From NCBI RefSeq assembly GCF_019492055.1, contig NZ_JAICBX010000001.1, positions 62,001 through 126,000 on the forward strand: a DNA stretch of 64,000 nucleotides, read 5' to 3'. Below are positions 17,044 through 23,439 of this stretch, piece after piece (position 1 is the stretch's first letter; each line of letters starts with the position of its first letter). The translations under genes were made by a program, and so were the position numbers. Below the pieces are notes generated by a model. The model was not told where the DNA came from. It did no database searches and saw only the letters and a program-made list of their open reading frames with translations. The stretch is from Flavimaribacter sediminis. Lineage in GTDB: Bacteria; Pseudomonadota; Alphaproteobacteria; Rhizobiales; Rhizobiaceae.

Positions 17044-17676
17044 ATGCAACCGAACATGAAGACTTTCCTGGAAGAGCGTCGACGCGTGCTCGCCGCCCTT
17101 GCGGGTGTCGCGGGTTCGCTGCTTTTCACCGGCGGCGCCCGCGCCGAAGATTCCGTCGGCAAGGTCGGCCTGTTGAGCGGCCGCGCGACAGCTGTGCGCG
17201 GTTCGTTGGACGTCGCGCTCGAGAAGGGTTCCGAACTCGAAATCGGGGATCTTGTGAAGACGGATGTCCGCACCATCGTGGAACTGCTGCTCGGACAGCG
17301 CACCACGATCAGGCTTGGAGAGAGCGCGGAGCTCCTGATCGATTCCTTTGTCATGAACATGCGCGGCAGTTTCGACCTGATGCAGGGCGCGATGTTCTTC
17401 GACAGGCCGGAAGACGAGCCGAGATCCGATGTGATGATTCGGACGGTGTTCGGTCGGCTCGGCGTGCGCGGCACCCGGTTTTTCGCCGGTCCCAACCGGG
17501 GCGTCTTTGCTGTATTCGTGGAGCGCGGCGCCGTCGTCGTCGCGGCAGGCGGCGAAACCGTCACGCTCGGGCCCGGCGACGGGGTGAACATACCCGAGCC
17601 CGGCGCGCCGCCGGAAGACGTCGTGCAATGGGGCCAGGGACGCATTGACGAGGTTTACGCCAGCGTCGGGCTTTGA
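17044..17676 (+). CDS. FecR domain periplasmic protein
   Basis: This 210-residue protein has a signal peptide (RRVLAALAGVAGSLLFTGGARAED) and a FecR domain covering most of the mature part. The domain shows GKVGLLSGRATAVRG...LEIGDLVKTD..., then RTIVELLLGQRTTIRLGESAELLID and the later VRTVFGRLGVRGTRFFAGP. GGAG lies seven bases before the ATG at 17044. Its 3' end overlaps the convergent CHASE2 cyclase gene by 22 bp. FecR and CHASE2-cyclase genes are commonly adjacent in alphaproteobacteria, which suggests that this protein relays a periplasmic signal to the CHASE2 sensor. That link is inferred. Confidence 0.85.
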   Translation: MQPNMKTFLEERRRVLAALAGVAGSLLFTGGARAEDSVGKVGLLSGRATAVRGSLDVALEKGSELEIGDLVKTDVRTIVELLLGQRTTIRLGESAELLIDSFVMNMRGSFDLMQGAMFFDRPEDEPRSDVMIRTVFGRLGVRGTRFFAGPNRGVFAVFVERGAVVVAAGGETVTLGPGDGVNIPEPGAPPEDVVQWGQGRIDEVYASVGL

Positions 17677-19556
17677 TCCGGCGACGGCGGCCGCTTTTGC
17701 CCGTTGGAAGGCGTAAACACATGCATGGCGCCGATGCCGCGTAGCTCGGTCTCGCCGAGATCGATCAGGTCGCGTTCGGGCATCAGGGAACGCGCCCTTT
17801 CGCCCACGAGGATCGAGGTTTTGAACATCTTGTTCGCCTGTTCCAGCCGCGCCGCCATGTTGATGGACGAGCCGAAGGCCGCATAATCGACCCGGTCGGT
17901 GTCGCCGACGTCTCCAAGCACCACTTCGCCGGATTCGATGCCGATGCGGGTTCGGCCAAGACCGTGATCGATCGCCGGCGACGTTTTGCGGAAGCTTTCG
18001 GAGAAGCTGATGATTTGGGTCGCGCAGTCGAGGGCGGCGTCTGCGTGTCGTTCTAGCTCGAGCGGCGCATTGAAAATGGCGTGAACGCCGTCGCCCGTTG
18101 TTTTGTCGACCATGCCGCCATGGGCGATAATGATCCTGGTCAGACCGGCGAAGTAGCGATCGAGTATGTCGATAAGCTGCTCCGGCGTCGTGCGCTCCGA
18201 AAAGCCGGAAAAGTCTTCCAGATCGCTGATGAGCGACGTCGCCAGGCGCCGTTCTCCACGCAGTTTCAGCAAATCGGGCTCGTTGACGAGCTTGGACACG
18301 AGCGCTGCGGGCATGCGTTGTTCGAACCGGTTGCGGATAAGGGTTTCGGCGGCCCGAACAGCCGAGTATTCGAAGGCCGCGCCGGCGACCGAACCGGCGA
18401 TCACGGTGACAAGCGGCAGCGTTGGCCAAACGATGATGTTGAATACGTGAAACAGAAAGGCGCAGGTTGCGAGCCAGATGGCTATCAGCAGCACGACCAC
18501 GGCGGGCACAGCGATCGGGCGCACCGTGGAACAGTAAAACGCCATCACAACGCCAAGCGCGATCGCGACAAACAGCGTCGCCGCTTTCGCCCAGCCGGGA
18601 ACATAGAGGCTTGATCCAGTCACGATGCTGGCGACGGCGTCGGCGTGGATCTGCACTGAGGGCATCAGGGGATCGCCGGGAACGGGTCGCAGACCTCCAA
18701 GTTCCGGCGCGCTGGATCCGATGAAAACGATCCGGTCGCTGAATACGTCGCTTTCGATTGCGCCGTTCAGCACGTCTGCGGCCGAAACAGTGCGGTCGCT
18801 GCGCTGTTGGCTGGTTGCGAATCGAGGCCGCAAGCTGCCGCTCCTGTCGATCCGCGCATGACGGTCGCCGAGCCTGATTTCGTTTGGATTCCCGAGCAGG
18901 AAAATCGCGGTCGGCGGCAGCGTCAGCCGAAGCGTGTCGACGGGCAGCGAGGCGTATCCGGCGCCTGCGATGCCGACAGCCACGGGCACAGAACGAATTC
19001 GTCCATCGAAGCCGCCCGTCAGCGAAAGCGTCGAATTGCCGGCGGCTGCGTCGAGATAGACGCTGCATGACGCGTCGGCGCCATTGGCGATCCAGAGATC
19101 CGGCACTTCGAGACTTCTCTCCAGAACCATCGTGTTTGCGGCCGGCGGCGCTCCACCGGTTTTGTCAGACAGCAGGAAACCCATCGAAACGGGCGTTTCC
19201 CGAAGCGCCCGCGTCAGGCGCTGTACATCCGGATCGGACGGATCGCAGGGTTCGCCGAGGACAAGATCGAGACCGATCGACGACGCCCCCGATTTTCCGA
19301 TTGTTTCGATCAAGTCCGCGAAGCGTGCGCGTGAAATCCGGCGCCCGCCGATTTCCGCGAGGCTTTCGCTGTCGATATCGACAACGAGTACGCGATCGGT
19401 GTCCGGGGGCGGCCTCAGGGACGCGATCGTGTCGATGATAGCGTAGTTGAAGCGATCCGTGATGCTGGCGGGGGAAAATACCCAAAGCACGGCGAAGAGG
19501 GCCGCAATGACCGCCCCCTTTACCCCCGAACCCAGTTCCCTTCGGCGCATCAACAT
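17655..19556 (-). CDS. CHASE2 domain class III nucleotide cyclase
   Basis: This 633-residue membrane protein has an N-terminal helix (about 15-35) and an extracellular CHASE2 domain (DTDRVLVVDIDSESLAEIGG, then IGLDLVLGEPCDPSDPD and DRIVFIGSSAPELG). Three transmembrane helices (about 320-400) and a cytoplasmic cyclase domain follow. Metal-binding residues are in LISDLEDFSGFSE and DKTTGDGVHAIF. The catalytic Asn and Arg occur in FGSSINMAARLE, where Ser-Ser replaces the usual Asp-x of GDxVN. It probably makes cAMP in response to an envelope cue. The partner FecR gene is convergent and overlapping. Confidence 0.88.
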   Translation of the reverse strand: MLMRRRELGSGVKGAVIAALFAVLWVFSPASITDRFNYAIIDTIASLRPPPDTDRVLVVDIDSESLAEIGGRRISRARFADLIETIGKSGASSIGLDLVLGEPCDPSDPDVQRLTRALRETPVSMGFLLSDKTGGAPPAANTMVLERSLEVPDLWIANGADASCSVYLDAAAGNSTLSLTGGFDGRIRSVPVAVGIAGAGYASLPVDTLRLTLPPTAIFLLGNPNEIRLGDRHARIDRSGSLRPRFATSQQRSDRTVSAADVLNGAIESDVFSDRIVFIGSSAPELGGLRPVPGDPLMPSVQIHADAVASIVTGSSLYVPGWAKAATLFVAIALGVVMAFYCSTVRPIAVPAVVVLLIAIWLATCAFLFHVFNIIVWPTLPLVTVIAGSVAGAAFEYSAVRAAETLIRNRFEQRMPAALVSKLVNEPDLLKLRGERRLATSLISDLEDFSGFSERTTPEQLIDILDRYFAGLTRIIIAHGGMVDKTTGDGVHAIFNAPLELERHADAALDCATQIISFSESFRKTSPAIDHGLGRTRIGIESGEVVLGDVGDTDRVDYAAFGSSINMAARLEQANKMFKTSILVGERARSLMPERDLIDLGETELRGIGAMHVFTPSNGQKRPPSPDQSPTLA

Positions 19557-19734
19557 AATGGCAATTCCAGTTCGCCGGCGCCGTCAGCAACCATCGCGAA
19601 ATGCAGGCGCGGCGGGCTCGCGTCACTTTTACGCGCTATTCGCAGGGAAATGCAAAAGTCTCGCCTCCGACTGCAATATTTTGTAGGTCAATGGAGACGT
19701 CGAATGCATGTCCGTTTGTTGAAGGAGAAGAAAA

Positions 19735-21111
19735 GTGCGCCGTCCCTGCTTGTATTTGATCCTGGCGATGCTTGCTTCGAGTCTGCTCCTCGGCGCGGCG
19801 CATACAGCGGCGGCGCAGGGGGAAAACGGCCAGGCCGCGATCGCGGCTGGCGACCATACCATCGGCGACACCGAGATCGAAGACCGGATTCGCCGCATTT
19901 ACAACGAAATCGCGGGTTTGCAGGACGTTGCTGTTTCCGTGCGGGCGGGCGTGGTGCGATTGACCGGAAAGGTCGCGGAACTGCAGGTGGCGACGCAGGC
20001 GGAAGCGTTGGCGTCACGCGTCGAGGGCGTGGTCGCCGTCACCAATGAAATCGAGGAGGAGACGTCGGTATCGGAGAGACTGGTGCCGGTCTATGATCGT
20101 CTGGAGACGCGGCTTTTTCAGTCGATCAACTATTTTCCGCTGTTTCTCGTCGCTCTGTTTTTCTGGGCCGCCGTCACGGGCGTCGGTGTTCTGATCGCCC
20201 ACTGGGAGTGGCCGTGGAACCGCATTGCGCCCAACGCCTTCATCGCCAATCTGATCCGGCAGCTTGTCCGCATCGTCTTCTTCGTGATCGGCGCGGTGCT
20301 GGCGCTGGATATCCTTGGAGCGACCGCGCTGCTGGGCACGATCCTCGGCGCAGCCGGCATCATTGGTCTGGCGGTTGGCTTCGCCGTGCGCGACACGGTC
20401 GAAAACTACATCGCCAGTATTCTGCTCAGCGTGCGGCAGCCGTTCCGACCCAAGGATTTTATTGCGATCGAAGGCTATGAAGGCCTCGTCATCAGCCTCA
20501 CGTCCCGCGCCACCATATTGATGGAGCAGGATGGCAACCACATTCGCATCCCCAATTCCACGGTCTTCAAGGGCAATATCGTCAACTATTCGACCAATCC
20601 GGATCGCCGGTTCCTCTTCAAGATCGGAGTTGGTCCCGATTGCGATATCGACAAGGCGCTTGAGACCGGGAAACGCACGATCAGGGATCTCGATTTCGTT
20701 CTCGACGACCCCGTCGCGGATGGATGGATTGACGATTTCGGCGATTCCACGGTGGTTTTATGTTTTACCGGCTGGATCAACCAGACGGAGACCGATTTTC
20801 TGAAAGCTAGGTCGGAAGCCATGCGTCTCGTCAAACGGGCGCTCGAGGCAAGTGGATTCGAACTGCCGGAACCGACATACCGGCTGCGCGTTGACGGTGG
20901 TGTCGCGGGCGGCGAACTGCCGCGCCTGACATCGACGGACACGGACAGGGCGGAGAGAAAGTCAATCGAACGCGCAAAGGCCGAATCGGCCACGCCGAAA
21001 AACACCAGCGCCGATCACGATCTCGAGCGGCGGGTGGAAGAGGAGCGCGATGCCCGTTTGAAGGGCGATCTCCTTGATGTCGCCGCGCCGAAGGAATATG
21101 GCGATTCCTGA
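19735..21111 (+). CDS. Mechanosensitive channel (MscS family) with BON domain
   Basis: This 458-residue protein starts at a GTG preceded by GAAGGAGAAG. It has a signal peptide (LYLILAMLASSLLLGAAHTAAAQ) and a periplasmic BON domain (about 45-105, GVVRLTGKVAELQVATQAEALASRVEGVVAVTNEI). Membrane helices follow, including the pore region LGTILGAAGIIGLAVGFAVRDTVENYIASILL, and then a cytoplasmic MscS beta domain (QPFRPKDFIAIEGYEGLVISLTSRATILMEQDGNHIRIPNSTVFKGNIVNYS). The tail is highly charged and probably disordered. BON-MscS fusions are usual in alphaproteobacteria and release osmolytes on hypo-osmotic shock. Confidence 0.9.
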   Translation: MRRPCLYLILAMLASSLLLGAAHTAAAQGENGQAAIAAGDHTIGDTEIEDRIRRIYNEIAGLQDVAVSVRAGVVRLTGKVAELQVATQAEALASRVEGVVAVTNEIEEETSVSERLVPVYDRLETRLFQSINYFPLFLVALFFWAAVTGVGVLIAHWEWPWNRIAPNAFIANLIRQLVRIVFFVIGAVLALDILGATALLGTILGAAGIIGLAVGFAVRDTVENYIASILLSVRQPFRPKDFIAIEGYEGLVISLTSRATILMEQDGNHIRIPNSTVFKGNIVNYSTNPDRRFLFKIGVGPDCDIDKALETGKRTIRDLDFVLDDPVADGWIDDFGDSTVVLCFTGWINQTETDFLKARSEAMRLVKRALEASGFELPEPTYRLRVDGGVAGGELPRLTSTDTDRAERKSIERAKAESATPKNTSADHDLERRVEEERDARLKGDLLDVAAPKEYGDS

Positions 21112-21177
21112 CGGTCCGTTTCGTGCGTACCGACCGGATCCCCGACGGGGACCGGAAATAACTTATCGGAGTAGAAA

Positions 21178-21669
21178 ATGATCAAATCGAATATTATGAA
21201 AACGGCTGCGGTCGCAGCGGTGCTGGGTCTGCCTTTCGCCACTGCCGCGAAGGCGGACAACGTGGAAGTCGGCGCCCTGGACTGCACTGTCAGCGGCGGC
21301 GAAGGATTCATCTTCAAATCGACAAAGGAACTTGCCTGCACGTTCAAGTCCATCGACGGCAGCCGCCCGGTCGACACCTATGCCGGCTCGATCACCAAAT
21401 ACGGTCTCGACATCGGCAAGACCGACAAGGCTCTGATCAGCTGGGTCGTTTTCGCTCCGACGGGTGAAAACACGCCTCCCGGCGCGCTTGCCGGCGAATA
21501 CGGCGGCGTGAGCGCCGAGGCGACCATCGGCGCCGGTCTCGGCGCAAATGTGCTTGTTGGCGGGCTTGAGAAGAGCATCGCCCTGCAGCCGGTGAGCGTC
21601 TCCGCCCAGACGGGTCTGAATTTCGCGCTTGCCATCAGCGAGCTGAAGCTGACCGACATTCCTGACTGA
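21178..21669 (+). CDS. DUF992 domain protein
   Basis: This 163-residue secreted protein has a signal peptide ending near LPFATAAKAD. The mature part has the DUF992 pattern: VEVGALDCTVSGGEGFIFKSTKELACTF, with two cysteines that may form a disulphide, then YAGSITKYGLDIG and glycine-rich strands to the end (LTDIPD). The family is largely restricted to alphaproteobacteria and has no known biochemical function. The gene is followed by a strong hairpin, so it is probably monocistronic. Confidence 0.88.
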   Translation: MIKSNIMKTAAVAAVLGLPFATAAKADNVEVGALDCTVSGGEGFIFKSTKELACTFKSIDGSRPVDTYAGSITKYGLDIGKTDKALISWVVFAPTGENTPPGALAGEYGGVSAEATIGAGLGANVLVGGLEKSIALQPVSVSAQTGLNFALAISELKLTDIPD

Positions 21670-21678
21670 TGTCAGCAT

Positions 21679-21712
21679 GCACGCCCCTCGACAGTTCTGT
21701 CGAGGGGCGTGC
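21679..21712. terminator. Rho-independent-type hairpin
   Basis: A perfect 16-bp stem (GCACGCCCCTCGACAG paired with CTGTCGAGGGGCGTGC) with a very short loop follows the DUF992 stop codon by about 10 bp. It lacks a long T-run but is very stable. It separates the DUF992 gene from the convergent small gene at 21726-21905 and could end transcription from both sides. Confidence 0.7.
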
Positions 21713-21725
21713 AACAATGCGGGCG

Positions 21726-21905
21726 TTACAGGATGATGATCAAGACAATGAGAACAGCGCAGACGGCGCCAATCGCCCCCGTAATGCGCCAGTAATTGCC
21801 CGACGCCCTCTTTATTCGAGACATGTTCTCGATGGATTCAGGATCGCACGGATCCCGTTTCTTTACGGCTTTCTTCTTTTCACCCGTTCCAGTGATATCC
21901 GTCAT
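21726..21905 (-). CDS. Small single-helix membrane protein (59 aa)
   Basis: A 60-codon frame starts at the ATG at 21905, preceded by an ideal ribosome site AAGGAGGT at 7-8 bp. The product begins MTDITGTGEKKKAVKKRDP, has a charged middle (PCDPESIENMSRIKRAS), and ends in a single hydrophobic helix WRITGAIGAVCAVLIVLIII followed by L and the stop. The pattern is a cytoplasmic N-terminus with a C-terminal tail anchor. I do not recognise a family. The strong ribosome site and the clean hydrophobic C-terminus make it a credible small gene. Confidence 0.65.
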   Translation of the reverse strand: MTDITGTGEKKKAVKKRDPCDPESIENMSRIKRASGNYWRITGAIGAVCAVLIVLIIIL

Positions 21906-22061
21906 GACAGACCTCCTTGCAGGCTGTGATGGATTAAAGCTTGGCGCGCCGAAAAGTTCCCGAAATCAGGCCTTTTCAGGGCCCCGCGCTCTACCTTCGT
22001 CAGTCCTTGATGAAACCAATTCAGGCCATCGGCGTTAACTATTCATCAAAGGAGGCTAACG

Positions 22062-22427
22062 ATGCCGCACCTGAAAGCCATGAAAGCACTGTTCATTTTC
22101 GCAGGCGTCGCGCTGACGCCGGCGGCTGCTCTGGCGGCCGACGACGAAGCGCATCCGGCAAACGATTCGGTTCTCGGATTGACTGTCGTGTCTGAAAGGG
22201 GAACCCCGCTGGGTTACGTGCTGGACGCTCCAGTCGATGATCAGGGCGTCATCGAAACGATCGAGGTCGCGGAGTTTCACACAGACGAAACTGTTCAGGT
22301 GACCTTCAGCGTCGACGCCAAGCGCGTGCTTCGCGTGGATGACCTGCAGGTGGTCATCCGGCCTTCCGACATCGAAAGCATTCCGGTCGCCAGGAACCGC
22401 GTAACGCGGACCGGGGCCGAGGGCTGA
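22062..22427 (+). CDS. Secreted PRC-barrel-like protein
   Basis: This 121-residue protein has a signal peptide (MKALFIFAGVALTPAAALAAD) followed by one small beta domain. The segment SVLGLTVVSERGTPLGYVLDAPVDDQGVIETIEV resembles a PRC-barrel strand order (GxxVxxxxGxxxGxVxDxxxD.G.I). RVLRVDDLQVVIRPSDIESIPV would complete the barrel. A good ribosome site (AAAGGAGG) lies upstream. The first of two closely spaced ATGs is used, and the alternative start is at 22080. The function is unknown. It leads a group of three small envelope genes. Confidence 0.6.
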   Translation: MPHLKAMKALFIFAGVALTPAAALAADDEAHPANDSVLGLTVVSERGTPLGYVLDAPVDDQGVIETIEVAEFHTDETVQVTFSVDAKRVLRVDDLQVVIRPSDIESIPVARNRVTRTGAEG

Positions 22428-22444
22428 TCAAAACGGAGATAGAG

Positions 22445-22597
22445 ATGGTTACTGCTCTGAGTTTACTCGCAATTCTTGTAGCCGGGATGTTTCTCGGCAC
22501 GATGAGCGCGGCGATCATGAAGATGCGTGAAGAAGACGAAGCACGGGCGCATTTTGTGGCCCGCCACGCAAAATTTCGGAACTTCTACCGCGCTTGA
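22445..22597 (+). CDS. Small membrane protein (50 aa)
   Basis: A 51-codon frame starts 17 bp after the PRC-barrel-like gene with CGGAGAT before the ATG. The product has one N-terminal hydrophobic helix (MVTALSLLAILVAGMFLGTM) and a basic, amphipathic C-terminal half (MKMREEDEARAHFVARHAKF). It is probably an inner membrane micropeptide co-transcribed with its neighbours. I recognise no family. Confidence 0.55.
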   Translation: MVTALSLLAILVAGMFLGTMSAAIMKMREEDEARAHFVARHAKFRNFYRA

Positions 22598-22639
22598 CGG
22601 TTTGGTTTCTGTCAGCGGCTAACACTAACGGAGCGATCA

Positions 22640-22825
22640 ATGGAATTTCTGTTTGGTATTCTGGTACTCATTCTCGACATCTATGCGATTATCAAGGTTA
22701 TCCAGAGCGGCGCAACCACCGGCGCCAAGGTGCTTTGGATACTTGGTATCATCATCTTCCCGATCGTCGGCTTCATTGTCTGGCTGATCGCCGGCCCGAA
22801 GGCGCCAGGAAGCGTGACGGTCTGA
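22640..22825 (+). CDS. PLDc_N domain small membrane protein
   Basis: This 61-residue protein consists of two hydrophobic helices (FLFGILVLILDIYAIIKVI and KVLWILGIIIFPIVGFIVWLIAGP) separated by a short loop. The motif WILGIIIFPIVGFIVWLIAGP matches the phospholipase D N-terminal (PLDc_N) helix pair, found alone in many small bacterial proteins and at the N-terminus of cardiolipin synthases. It lacks any catalytic domain. A strong terminator follows. Confidence 0.75.
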   Translation: MEFLFGILVLILDIYAIIKVIQSGATTGAKVLWILGIIIFPIVGFIVWLIAGPKAPGSVTV

Positions 22826-22845
22826 GAATAGCTGTAACGCACTCG

Positions 22846-22872
22846 ACGGCCCGGAAATTTCCGGGCCGTTTT
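22846..22872 (+). terminator. Rho-independent terminator
   Basis: A perfect 24-bp palindrome (ACGGCCCGGAAA and its complement) is followed by TTTT at 22869-22872, about 20 bp after the PLDc_N gene. It ends the small-protein operon. Confidence 0.8.
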
Positions 22873-22943
22873 GATTCGGGCAGATTGCGCTTCCACCGTC
22901 GGGTCCTTATGGTCCGGTCTGCAATTCAAGGTCGGAGATTGGC

Positions 22944-23414
22944 GTGGCAGTCAGCGCGGAAAAGCAGAGCCTGTGGGACCAGAGGTTTCTCGCCCTCAGC
23001 AATCACATTTCACAGTGGACCGAAGACCGGAATTTCAAGGTCGGCGCCGTTATTGTCGGGCCCGCGCTTGAGATCCGTTCCACAGGCTACAATGGTCTGC
23101 CGCGCGGCGTGAAGGACGATGACGACAGCCGCTTCGATCGTCCAAGCGGCGAAAAATTCTTCTGGTTCGAACACGCCGAACGCAATGCGATCTACAATGC
23201 GGCGAGAGCAGGAACGCCTGTTGATGGCTGCACGATTTATGTGAACCGTTTTCCCTGTTCGGATTGTGCCCGTTCCATCATCCAGTCGGGCATTTCCCGG
23301 GTGTGTTGCCCCGCCAAACCGGAATTCGACGGGGCGCTGGATCACAGTTTCGACGTTTCCGAAATCATGCTCAGGGAAGCGGGCGTCAAACTCGATACTC
23401 TGGAAATCGAATAG
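22944..23414 (+). CDS. dCMP/CMP deaminase family protein
   Basis: This 156-residue zinc-dependent deaminase starts at a GTG. The zinc and catalytic motif is HAERNAIYNAARAG (His-Ala-Glu), and the second motif is FPCSDCARSIIQSG (PCxxC). The N-terminal DQRFLALSNHISQWTEDRNFKVGAVIVGP is typical of the dCMP deaminase/ComEB subgroup, which converts dCMP to dUMP. The substrate could instead be another cytosine or guanine derivative. It stands alone after the terminator at 22846, with the convergent RTX gene ending 26 bp away. Confidence 0.85.
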   Translation: MAVSAEKQSLWDQRFLALSNHISQWTEDRNFKVGAVIVGPALEIRSTGYNGLPRGVKDDDDSRFDRPSGEKFFWFEHAERNAIYNAARAGTPVDGCTIYVNRFPCSDCARSIIQSGISRVCCPAKPEFDGALDHSFDVSEIMLREAGVKLDTLEIE

Positions 23415-23439
23415 TCTGGCGGTTTGTGGGTCGCCCGAT

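Noticed and set aside
16753-19068. 771-codon minus-strand frame overlapping the aldolase, FecR and CHASE2 genes
   Set aside because: It runs in a different frame from the aldolase and CHASE2 cyclase genes on its own strand and antisense to FecR, all of which have clear motifs. Its product is Arg-rich with no recognisable fold.
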